From positions 16,885 to 80,884 of the forward strand of contig JAVTVY010020625.1 in the NCBI GenBank assembly GCA_036873755.1: 64,000 nt of DNA, in the 5' to 3' direction. Numbering within the stretch: position 1 is the first letter of the stretch; each line of letters opens with the position of its first letter. Below the pieces are notes generated by a model, which saw nothing but the letters and a program-made list of their open reading frames with translations, was not told the origin of the DNA and did not search any database. A program made the translations under genes and the position numbers. Shown here piece by piece: positions 46,651 through 56,761 of the stretch. This DNA comes from Hanleya hanleyi. Lineage: Eukaryota; Mollusca; Polyplacophora; Lepidopleurida; Hanleyidae.

Positions 46651-49600
46651 TTGAATAACAGGTGTAAAAGGAGAACAACAATATAATAGAGACAGCTCGT
46701 CGGGCACATTTCTTACGCCTTCTGAAAGGCTTCCAGACAAATGGCCGTATGTGTTTATATTCCAATGTATAAGGTGTCTGCGAGATCGGGGTACAATTAG
46801 CAGCTATTCACGTCGATATGTTTGAAGAGCTCTGGTTTTTTACCAACAGGAGTAAAGGCTGGAGAAATACCAGTCGGTAAGGTAAATCGGTGACATTTAG
46901 AGAAAAGAACCGTGTTAATTACCACGGTAAGGTGATCTGCTTATCTTCTAACGGTGGAAATTGGCCTGTTTGATGACAAGAATCGAGAGAATGTTTGTTG
47001 TTAGATTTGCTAAAGGTCCGGGGTCTCTCCTACTTCCATCGTGGTCTCGCAGCTGCGGTCTGGAGTGCTACAAGAGGTTCAGCTGGTATTTGCGTGTATC
47101 GGGGTACAATACGGCTGGGACAGACTACAGTAGTATTCCATGCATACGCCGGATACCTCCACTAAAGTTCTTCGTGAAAGCGTCTTGGATCCCTTTCGGA
47201 AGAACGTCCCAAGTGGCATATATATACTGCTGTAGACGCCCGATGCCTATATTTGCATAGAAAATGAAGTTATTTGTGCCACTAATGATATTTGTGACAG
47301 GGAGGTTATAGGGGTATTTCTTTCTCATCTGTCAATTTCACATCAAAATTGAGCAGAGGGAGACTCGAGTTGGCTTATGTACATAAATCACTTGCTCTGA
47401 CCTAAAAGTTAGGGGATCTTTATATTCACATTCATTTTAATAGAGACCGCATTCTGCAGCCTTGCGTTAAATTAGTTTTAGTCGTACTGTGAGCCCCGTG
47501 TTGCCCGCACGTGATATTGTATTCCAGCCAATTCTACCATCGCTTTTAGTGCCGGGCTACTGTGCATATGCGATTGCTCAAACTTGGCTTTTACCTCTCG
47601 TTTTCGCAGCCGGTGTTATATATGAAAATAACTTGTAGAGATTCCCTTCAAGCAAGTACCATGACGATGTTACCAGACCGTTTTCTCTGAAAGTGACGAG
47701 AGCAAGATCCCGTCTGCTTAAAGGGTGCACGTAAATCAGCGCACTCAGGGGTAAATGAACAACCTGGCGAAGCTCTTATCTGATACGCCTATAATATTCC
47801 CAACTCAATTACATCATGGGGGTAACAGAACTCGCCAAATAACCGAAAGTTGGAAAAAAAATCTTCAAATAGCAAAGATACATCATGAAGTTCTTATCTG
47901 TGTGCCTTTGAAGCAGGATAACCGGCTAGAATTTACTAAGCGAGAACACGAGTTTGATCATTTAGCTGGCCTGTTTTTTCTCCTCCAGGAAGCTGGTTAC
48001 GTACAGATGGTTTAAATAAATACGGATAATACCAGTGATACCTTCGTTCCACGTGTTCTCGCCATGTTGATAGGAAGAGATACAATCTATTTACAGTAAA
48101 ACACGAACAAGTGCATAGCTTCTTACAAGAATACAAATGTGCATTACAAAGACGAACAAGCGGACCAGTGTTGTCTGGTGAATGCCAGATCCGGAGAGCC
48201 TATGGTATCTGCATCCCAAGTGCATCACGTTTGTAGTATTATGCTTAGGCTTTATCACTAGCCAACATTGATAGTAACATATAAAACGTTTCTACTTTGA
48301 CCCAAAAAATATTTATTTATGCCAACTAACTAATAAATCTACCTGAAGGTGATATAAATTGTAGCTGTTGCACTTCTATGACACCGTGTCCTCCTAGAGC
48401 AGATTATTCCTGAAGGGCTATGCCTTGAAGAAAATCAAGACACAACTATTTTAATTAATGGGACATACATTATACTCTATTTCCATTACGTGAAAAATGT
48501 TAACTGTTTTAAGATATAAGGATTTTGGTAACGCACTGTTGAACAAACTTGTCAATTTACACATTTGTATTATTAATATGTTTTACGGCCGACAGGTAGA
48601 CGATGAAAATATAATTTGCTAACTCTAAATGAATCGAGTTTTAACAAATCCCTTTTCTCCGTGTGTAGTATTTCTCGGGTCTTGTTCATTCAGTAAATGG
48701 AAATGTTTTAAATCAACAATAAAATATTACCTAATTAAGCATTCTTATCAGGGGAATTAAGCAATAACTTTCTTAAAAGTTTTTCTGAAGGTCTGACATA
48801 GTTTACTGTTATTTGGCAATGTTAATATCTTACATAGCATTTGTATAGTTAAAACGAATTTCGACAGATGGAAACATTGAGTGTGTCTTTGAAGTAGTTC
48901 AGCTCGACTTTATACGCTGAACATATACGTATTGAGACACGACGTCCAAACACACTCATTCACAGAGATAAAGGTTTGTGTGGGGGAGTGCATCACCATC
49001 TCCTGTTATAACAGTTGTGATCAATTGTGTATCTTTTCGACGCGCACTTGTACTCGGTTACCATGTCACATTGGGGCCCGTTTGACAAGAGGATTACGAA
49101 AGTTTCGCCAAGAATGTCTCTCTCATCCCGCTCATCTTTGCCGTTTCCGGTTTATCCCAGTGCAAAGACACAAGGCGAGTTAGCAGACGGCTCGAGTTTG
49201 TGGACCGACCCAAGCCGCGTTCATCCTTTTCCCTGAACCCCTCTAAAGCCGAGCGCCGAAGATAAATCCCCAGTTGAACTGGAGAAAGAACCCCGCGCGG
49301 TGCAGTTTTATTGATTGGTTGGCCGCTGATGTAGAGTTGAAAGCCACGGATAAATAACGGAGACAACAGGTCGAGGTCAAGTACCCGATTCTGTATCTTC
49401 GTTTATGTCTACAGTAGATATCCTTCCGCCTTGTGAGGCGGCCACGCTTTTCATTTCATTCAGATGCCAGATCATCTCCCCTCGCTGATGGTAACTTTCG
49501 TCGGGCGGGCAAAATAAAGATAATATCTTAGCTTTATGGAACCTAACTATGGCATAACGAAAGGGGCATATCAAAGATGTGGCCATCTGCTTCCTGTCAT

Positions 49601-50499
49601 GTATACTAACTTCATTCCTCCTAAATGGCCCCTCGGAACATGCTTCATATATATGAAAGGAAATCTCTGGACCACGTCAGCTATAGCTCTATGTCATTCC
49701 TTAACTTTTCAACAATTTGACCGATTTCTCTCAAATTTCGTAAGGATATAATGGCGTCGAGCAGATATCGCATACCAAGATTGAGGTCAAAGGTCAAGGT
49801 CATTGGCCTAAAAATCAGAGAATCATTGATACTCATTTTCTGTTTGAGTGGATAAATCAGGGGGAGACGATTTGCCGGTACTGAAATTATCAAAGTTCAA
49901 CGTCACGGTGCCCCCCCCACACACACACACAAAAGAGGAAATTATCATTACTTCAGTCCTAGGATGTGGATTGTAATGAAAACTTCAGGAATACGTCACG
50001 CAAACAAGAAACTTATTGAGGTCGAAGGGTCAAATGTCAATGCCTCGGGGGGTAAAAAAAATAATAATCAGAAAACCACCGAAGATCACATTGTTGTGAG
50101 TGCATGTATTAGTGGGAAGCGATGTGTCAGCCCTACACTGCAAAAAAAATTACCTTGATGTTTTGGCCACTACCATGATACTTGTTTATAAGGGGGTATA
50201 CCATCGAGATTGAGGACAAGGGTCAAGGTCACTAACCACCAGCAACTCACAGTATAACACGTAATGAAGTAGTCCGTAAGAAGTTTAATAGTTTGAATTA
50301 AAATTCCCGTTATTATTACGAGACACCAGAATACGATAGTTTAATGCCATATAAAAGTAGAATGGTAAAGGCTGTAACGTAGTTTTGGTGTAAACCCACG
50401 GTGAACTGTATTAGGTGTCAGATCCGCCAGTATATACGCAGTGGTCGTCTTTTACAAGAGCGAAGTGGTTTACAATTTGTGATCGTTGTGTCATAACTG
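46651..50499. other. Long non-coding stretch
   Basis: Frames of up to 99 codons (46,961-47,260 +) match no family. Several AGGTCAAAGGTCAAGGTCA-like strings occur near 49,785, 50,025 and 50,210. A (CA)n tract lies at 49,918-49,930. No gene was recognised. Confidence 0.4.
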
Positions 50500-51130
50500 C
50501 CCCCAATTCTTCAGAAGTCCAGGTAATCCCTATATGCTCGCAGAGGGTTTACACTGCGAAAAAATTGTATTGAAGCCATTTTAGCACCAGAATTGTGTTG
50601 AAAATAACACAAATTGTGTAATAATCAACACTAATTTGTATTGAACTCAACACAATTTTGTGTTGATATATTAAGTTTAACACAAAACCATGTTGATTTC
50701 AACACAAAACATTTTGTGTTGAAGCCATTTTAGCACAAAAATGTGTTAAAAGAACACAATATTTTTCGTAGTGTACCTGGACCTTTTTTGGTGATTAGGA
50801 TGAATTCTTGTCTCGTTGTGTCTATTACACAATCTAGTGTATATTTCATCGCCCGGGGATGTTTTGAGTTAGCACGTGGGTATCTGAAGACTGCGGTTTT
50901 CGCTTTGATGCCCAATGTCGATTTCAGCCTGACATCAAAGGCAGTGTGGTCAGCTTTGAAATTTAAATCAGTCAAAATCCAAACCTTGCAGCGGATTGGC
51001 GTAATGAGCTGCGTGAAGTGATTGGTTCATTATAGTGGCGACCCCTTATCCAGAAATGCTATGAGTAAATAACCAAGTCAGTGTATCGATCCTAACATAT
51101 TGATTTGATACATGGCTCGCGAGGATGAAC
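50500..51130 (+). repeat. Dispersed repeat copy 1, interrupted by a MITE
   Basis: Aligns with 52,665-53,060: GAGGGTTTAC, TTTTTTGGTGATT, GATTTCAGCCTGACATCAAA, GGATTGGCGTAATGAGCT and GGCTCGCGAGGATG occur in order in both. The match is broken at 50,552 by the 222-bp element. No protein similarity was found. Confidence 0.75.
50552..50773. mobile_element. TA-flanked MITE of the CACTGCGAAAA family, 222 bp
   Basis: Starts CACTGCGAAAAAATTGT, ends ACAATATTTTTCGTAGTG, flanked by TA at 50,550-50,551 and 50,774-50,775. Inside, AACACAA and TTGTGTT alternate many times. The related repeat at 52,665-53,060 holds the empty site (GGGTTTACCCGGAC). Confidence 0.8.
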
Positions 51131-51619
51131 TGCAACCGAAGTTGTCTGTTTCCTCATGTGTTTGCTCTCGTCATGTGGCATGTATGCGTACGTAAAGCTT
51201 ATGCTGGGATTGTGTTTAAGTCATAGGACTACACGGACAGCATAGGACTCGATGTCGATCTATGGGAATTGATTGGAAGTCTAGTGCAATCTCATATCAA
51301 AGCCGTGCTGTAGATATCATGTTGACAAGAGCATTTAAGCGGCTTAGTTCGGCCAGATTACGCACTATATCGTGGGGTGACCGTGTGTTCAGTCTGGACT
51401 CAAGTTAGGCCCTATTTTCCATGACGTTGTTTACCCTCGGTAATCGATGGGCGTGTAATCCGGTTACTGACCGAGTACAGCTCTCCGTGATATATAGGAT
51501 AATTCAGCTAGAACGCCGCAACATTTACGAGATAGAGAGATAAGAAACGTTAGATAAGTAAGTTAGATATTGGAATACTATTATGAGAGATATAAGGTCC
51601 GTGTAACCTTGCACAATTC
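51131..51619. other. Non-coding stretch
   Basis: No feature recognised. Confidence 0.4.
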
Positions 51620-51870
51620 AATTTTCGTTTTTTTGTTTTTGGGTTCTCAAAATCAAAAATTGAAATTTGACCGTCAATTTTCAATTTTCGTTTTTCGTTT
51701 TCGGTTTCTCAAAATCAAAAATTGAAATTTGACCGTCAATTTTCAATTTTCGTTTTTCGTTTTCGGTTTCTCAAAATCAAAAATTGAAATTTGACATTCA
51801 ATTTTCAATTTTCGTTTTTCGTTTTACTTCGCGCAAAAATGAAAATCAAATATTGAAAATTGCCTCGACT
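51620..51870. repeat. 62-bp tandem repeat, about four copies
   Basis: The unit contains CAATTTTCAATTTTCGTTTT, TCGGTTTCTCAAAATCAAAA and ATTGAAATTTGACCGT. The two halves are partly complementary, so each unit can form a hairpin. Confidence 0.8.
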
Positions 51871-52664
51871 TGTCCGTTTTTCGTTTTTTGATTTTAGCTT
51901 TGACGCGTCAATGTTAACTGCGCACGCGCAAGGCTTATGATGTCAGTTTCGGTCCGTGGAGTAGTCTGGAAAGCGCAATCGGATTGTTTAGGCAGGTGTG
52001 GAGCACAATGTGGAAAGCCAGTAGGGGGAAAGATATGGGAGTTTCACTACACTATAGATCCCTGGAGCCAGGCATTCGAGCTAGATTATAATGGGCCAAC
52101 TGCGCATGTCCAGAAGCGAGTAGGCATTCGTGCAGTACGTGTGAAACATTATATGAAGAACAACGGGGTTGATACACATGGGAGTTTCATTAAAGTAGGG
52201 TAGTATAATAAATACGTGGGTACCCTAATCATAACCCCAAAGGAACTTCCCGCGTCGATGCGTTGAAGCTTTTGACACCCGCACTTAAAGCGTTGACGTG
52301 TTTTTGACGCTGAACGTTGACGGGCATGTGAACGCTCCAACGATCCAGGTCGCAAAAATAGAGAATGAAGATTGGATCTGAAGCGTTGAAGCATGCGTCA
52401 AACGTGGCGATTGTGTGCTTGTTTGAAATGGTATATTTCGCGGCCCATCACCGCGATGCTTTCTCTTATTGGTATTAAATCTTTGTTGGTATCTTTATGA
52501 ATACTATATTTCAAATCAAAAACAAATAGCGGTTATGTGCATGAATGCTGTTCGCTTTTGTAGAGCTCTAAATATCTATTTTTAGAAATGAGAAAATCTA
52601 AGACTGCGTCTTGATTGACACAGGCCTCAATGCCAATAACCAATGACAACTGCGGGATGCCACC
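51871..52664. other. Non-coding stretch
   Basis: An 88-codon frame (51,937-52,203 +) is unrecognised. Around 52,250-52,345 several GCGTTGA/TCAACGC motifs recur. Nothing else was seen. Confidence 0.35.
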
Positions 52665-53060
52665 TATCCAGACCTGTCTGGTACATCCAGGTAAATCGTG
52701 AATCCTCGCACAGGGTTTACCCGGACATTTTTGGTGATTCGAGTGAGTTTTTGAGTCGTTGCCTCAATCTCGAACATTTCATCCCCCGAGGTTATTTTGA
52801 ATTAGCATGTCGGTATCCCAAGCCGGCGGTTTTTGCTTTGACTCTCGATAACGATTTCAGCCTGACATCAAAGTTATGCCAGCGATGTCACATATCAAAC
52901 ATTGCAGCTAGTGGATTGGCGTAATGAGCTTGCAGAGCCTGTTCAATAATTGGTTTGATTTAGAGGATACCCCTCGATCTTTGTTTTATCCAGAACTACC
53001 GTGGGCAATGCATAGATACCCTAACAAATCGATCAATACACTGGCTCCCGAGGATGGCCT
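52665..53060 (+). repeat. Dispersed repeat copy 2, uninterrupted
   Basis: Partner of 50,500-51,130. It preserves the pre-insertion sequence for the 50,552 element. Confidence 0.7.
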
Positions 53061-53319
53061 GGTGGGCCACATGCCTCTCACGCTCCTCACCTCTTATACG
53101 ACACGATTTGCGTTTTCTATTCTACTCGTCATACCGGAGATGACATCATAACATGTCCACGTGCGAACGTAAGTAGTATACAGCGCGCAAGATAAGTCAG
53201 TGTAAACCCGGATGTAGAGGTCATAGAGGTCAATTGTGAAATATTGACCAATCAAATGCGAGAATGTAGTTTGACTGCGCTTGGTGGTGACGTCATAATT
53301 GTGGATGAGCGCGTGAGGG

Positions 53320-53825
53320 ACTGTGGGAGGTGGGACAAGATGGCGGCTGGTTTTAGTGTCGTGTGGGAGGTGGGACAAGATGGCGGCCGGTTTTAGTGTC
53401 GTGTGGGAGGTGGGACAAGATGGCGGCCTGTTTTAGTGTCGTGTGGGAGGTGGGACAAGATGGCGGTTGGTTTTAGTGTGTTGTGTGGGAGGTGGGACAA
53501 GATGGCGGGCCGTATTTGTGTGTTTTTGTGTGTTGTGTGGGAGGTGGGACAAGATGGCGGCCGGTTTTAGTGTCGTGTGGGAGGTGGGACAAGATGGCGG
53601 CGAGTTTTAGTGTCGTGTGGGAGGTGGGACAAGATGGCGGCCTGTTTTAGTGTCGTGTGGGAGGTGGGACAAGATGGCGGTCCGTTTTAGTGTGTTGTGT
53701 GGGAGGTGGGACAAGATGGCGGCCCGTATTTGTGTGTTGTGTGGGAGGTGGGACAAGATGGGGGCCTGTTTTAGTGTGTTGTGTGGGAGGTGGGATAAGA
53801 TGGCGGCCGGTTTTAGTGTGTGGGA
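53320..53825 (+). repeat. 40-46-bp tandem array carrying about 12 YY1-like sites
   Basis: The unit is GTGTGGGAGGTGGGACAAGA followed by TGGCGGCCGGTTTTAGTGTC. Each holds CAAGATGGCGGC or a close variant, the core of the YY1 consensus, starting at 53,336. It lies within the terminal arm, close to the end. Confidence 0.85.
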
Positions 53826-53895
53826 GGTGGACGGCATGTTCGGGCATGTTCGGGCAAAAAAAAAGTTCCGGCAAAAAAAAAAAAAAAAAAAAATG

Positions 53896-53990
53896 TATTC
53901 ATGCGCGGTGATGCGGTTTGGCCGTGGTTTTGGCGGTGATTCGGTCTCGGGGAAAAAGCTTCCGCGGAGAAAAAGTAGTCCCTAGATAAA
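53896..53990 (+). repeat. Block shared between the arms of the two Polintons
   Basis: GCGGTGATGCGGTTTGG, GGCGGTGAT.CGGTCT, TCCGCGGA and AAAGTAGTCCC occur in order here and at 30,671-30,735 (inverse at 34,340-34,400) in the small element. Confidence 0.75.
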
Positions 53991-55010
53991 ATGGTCCGAT
54001 GGGGTCGAGTGAGGTATCAAAGTGAAGGTTAGGTGAAGGAGCATCTAATGGGCTGGGTGTGGGGTTGAAATATCGTCATTCTGCGCATGCGCGGCGGCCG
54101 AAGGGTATGAAAATAGCCTTTTTGGAGCTAGGGGAGCCCCTAAGGGTCCGATGGGGTCGAGTGAGGTATCAAATTGAAGGTTAGGTGAAGGGGCATCTGA
54201 TGGGCTGGGCGCGGGGTTGAACTATCGGCATTCTGCGCATGCGCGGAGGCCAAAGGGTATGAAAATAGCCTTTTTGGAGCTAGGAGATTGACTACTGGTC
54301 CAGTGGGGTCGAGTGAGGTATCGATGTGAAGCATTCGTGAAGGGGCATCTGATGGGCTGGGTGTGGGGTTGAAATATCGGCATTCTGCGCATGCGCGGTG
54401 GCCCAAGGGTATGGAAATAGCGGTTTTGGAGCTAGGGGAGTCCCTAATGGGCCAATGGAGTCGTATGAGGTATCAAAGTGAAGCATTCGTGAAGGGGCAT
54501 CTGATGGACTGGGCGTGGGGTTGAAATATCGGCATTCTGCGCATGCGTGGTGACCCAAGGGTATGGAAATAGACGTTTTGGAGCTAGGGGAGCCCCTAAT
54601 GGTCCAATGGGGTCGAGTGAGGTATCAAAGTGAAGCATTCGTGAAGGGGCATCTGATGGGCTGGATATGGGGCTGAACTATCGGCATTCTGCGCATGCGC
54701 GGTGGCCCAAGGGTATGAAAATAGCCGTGTTGGGAGCTAGGGGAGCCCCTAATGGACCAATGGGGTCGAGTGAGGTATCAAAGTGAAGCTTATGTGAAGG
54801 GGCATCTGATGGGCTGGGTGTGGGGTTGAACTATCGGCATTCTGCGCATGCGCGGTGGCCCAAGTGTATGAAAATAACCGTGTTGGGATGTAGGGGAGCC
54901 CCTAATGCACCAATGGGGTCGAGTGAGGTATCTAAGTGAAGCATTCGTGAAGGGGCATCTGATGGGTTGGGTGTGCGGTAGGAATATCATTCTGCGCATG
55001 CGCAGATGCA
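53991..55010 (+). repeat. About 152-bp tandem array, seven copies, each with an NRF1-like site
   Basis: Unit landmarks: ATGGGGTCGAGTGAGGTATC, AGTGAAGCATTCGTGAAGGG, GCATCTGATGGGCTGGGTGT and TTCTGCGCATGCGCGGTGGC. The palindrome TGCGCATGCGC matches the NRF1 consensus. Copies start near 53,994, 54,146, 54,299, 54,450, 54,602, 54,755 and 54,909. Confidence 0.85.
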
Positions 55011-55109
55011 ATACGGAGGTCTCGTCAAATCAGAAGCGAGTATTTCAAATCCGTCCCAGAGCTCTCGTCCAATCAGAAGCGAGTATTTTGACCCGGTGCA
55101 TTATGGGAC

Positions 55110-55450
55110 ATATCCAAGATGGCGGCACGTATGTTCAAGATGGCGGCACATCCGGTGTCGAAAACTGGCCATTTTGTCGGATGTGGTCACTTAATGTCGA
55201 AAACTGGACCCTGTATGACGTCACTTCCGGGTTTTTCACTAAAAACTACATCCAAACATAGAAGAGTTCCTAATGTTTCCTCTTAGACGTCCGTATGTTC
55301 AATCGCCGGTGGGTTTTCCCGCCCCGCCCCAGCGCTCCGCAGCGCGAGCGCGCGCGCGAGTTCTCCGGAAGTGCGCGTCATCCCCGGCAGTGCGCGCGCG
55401 GACGCGGGTCAAAAGGTCAAAGGGTCACCTCCAGGTCAGACGGTCCAATG
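55110..55450 (+). promoter_or_regulatory. Promoter-like cluster in the terminal arm (YY1, CRE/ETS, GC box, DR1)
   Basis: Two CAAGATGGCGGCAC motifs at about 55,115-55,145, TGACGTCACTTCCGG at 55,216-55,230, a CpG-rich block with CCCCGCCCC near 55,322 and many GCGCGC strings, and AGGTCAAAGGGTCA near 55,415. These match consensus sites for YY1, CREB plus ETS, Sp1/KLF and direct-repeat-1 nuclear receptors. Binding is inferred from sequence only. Confidence 0.5.
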
Positions 55451-55562
55451 TCCAGTGAGACAATGTTGCGGCATCGCTATAGTCAGAGCTTGAGCACAAT
55501 AAAAAATTCTAGATTCTAGGGGGATTCTAGATGAACCTGGGAAAGATGGGCAGTTCCATTTG

Positions 55563-55645
55563 GACCAATCAGCGGTCGAGAAAAAGAGCCAATCAGCGGT
55601 CGAGAAAAAGAACCAATCAGCGATCGAACAATCAGCCAATCGAAT
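55563..55645 (+). promoter_or_regulatory. Tandem CCAAT boxes
   Basis: Three 25-26-bp units with CCAATCAGCG(G/A)TCGA and a further GCCAATCG. CCAATCAG is the NF-Y consensus. Confidence 0.55.
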
Positions 55646-56094
55646 TGGGGTATTCACGGTGTGCTTTCGCTGACGTCCGCGCCTACATCTGGGTTCTTGT
55701 ACACCCGGGTAATGTTTTTCTGGACATGGATGGGTTACCTTTGGCTCCATTCTAGGCCACTGATTGACTAATACGGTGTTCAAAGCCACTTTCATGCATT
55801 ATGCTCATAGAACTTATAGTCATAATCTATACGTGTTGGACGAGTCTCTTCACTCACCGTATACACGTACCTCAATGAAATGCCCGCTCCAAACCTAGAC
55901 CAAAGACACGTACTTGGTCTGTAGGCTGATTTCATTGGCTCTCTATTTTTTACTATAGTGCTCTTGCCTTCTAAACTTGATGGGTTACATTTTGACCCAT
56001 CCTACACCACTGATTTCAGTTTGACTGAATCTCCACATTGGGCATTGATGCATTAGGAATAAAACACACAAGACAGGGTTTTTTGGTGAGATCT
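55646..56094. other. Sequence between the arm and the protease gene
   Basis: No gene was seen. It may be the inner part of the arm or 3' flank. The inner limit of the arm cannot be set without the right end of the element. Confidence 0.4.
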
Positions 56095-56116
56095 CATTTT
56101 TTTTTTTTTTATTCAT
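56095..56116 (-). terminator. Poly(A) signal downstream of the protease gene
   Basis: The minus strand reads CAATGAATAAA followed by a long A run (T run at 56,098-56,110), suitable as the 3' end of capsid/protease transcripts. Confidence 0.5.
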
Positions 56117-56147
56117 TGAACAACAACAACGTGAGAACAACCACGTG

Positions 56148-56300
56148 AAAACTGAAGCCCAGAACAAGGGGCTTGTCATTAACTGAAGCCCAGAACAAGG
56201 GGCTTGTCATTAACTGAAGCCCAGAACAAGGGGCTTGTACATTGAAGCCCAGAACAAGGGGCTTGTCATTAACTTAAGCCCAGAACGGGGCTTGTACATT
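56148..56300. repeat. 31-bp minisatellite derived from the end of the protease gene
   Basis: Five units of CTGAAGCCCAGAACAAGGGG followed by CTTGTCATTAA or variants. The rightmost unit overlaps the last codons of the protease gene (NVQAPFWA and stop), so the coding end appears to have been amplified. Confidence 0.8.
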
Positions 56301-56747
56301 GAAATGATGGGCGGCCCAGTCATAGACGAGTACATCGCGGTCCTCGGCCTGGGAGTACTCGTCAAACATCTGTACGATAGTAGATAAGGGTCTTCCCCGG
56401 CATCGATGGTACAGGTAAAACAAGCAATATTGTCCGCACACGCCACTGGTCAGGCTTTGCAACGTTTGACTGTTCCAGCACCACGTCTCTGTGCCTTGAT
56501 CCATGAAGTCTGTTAAATCGGGATGGAGGGGTGGCAGACCGTACGGGTCAAAGTATTCCCCCTGCTGTTCTGTCAAGTACACGGCCACCCAGTGTTCACC
56601 GGGTCGATCCATCGGGTCCGTGTTGAGAACGTAAGCAGCCGGATACATACAGTCTAATGGAAACACATCTCGGGCGAACACCCCTTGAAAGACCCTACGT
56701 GTCTCTGGGTCATTCTCCAGCACGGTGGTTATCTGGTCTGTATCCAT
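56274..56747 (-). CDS. Adenovirus-type cysteine protease (Polinton PRO)
   Basis: A capsid-maturation protease of the adenain (C5) family, about 157 residues from the ATG at 56,747. An upstream in-frame GTG at 56,765 would add six residues, but the ATG is preferred and lies 14 bases after the capsid gene stop. Visible active-site features: His52 in GEHWVAVYL, an acidic residue at 64 or 67 in GEYFDPYG, Gln97 and Cys104 in LQSLTSGVCGQYC, with the Gln-x6-Cys spacing of the family. The frame is intact and slightly shorter than adenoviral protease. It probably cleaves precursor capsid and pVI-like proteins. Its last codons overlap the 31-bp minisatellite. Confidence 0.85.
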   Translation of the reverse strand: MDTDQITTVLENDPETRRVFQGVFARDVFPLDCMYPAAYVLNTDPMDRPGEHWVAVYLTEQQGEYFDPYGLPPLHPDLTDFMDQGTETWCWNSQTLQSLTSGVCGQYCLFYLYHRCRGRPLSTIVQMFDEYSQAEDRDVLVYDWAAHHFNVQAPFWA

Positions 56748-56761
56748 GTTAGGTGGAGAAG

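Noticed and set aside
53617..53985. 122-codon Trp/Gly-rich frame in the YY1-like array
   Set aside because: A tandem-repeat artefact ending in a poly-A tract.
55531..55755. 74-codon frame with NQRSRKR repeats
   Set aside because: It reads across the tandem CCAAT units and has no family similarity.
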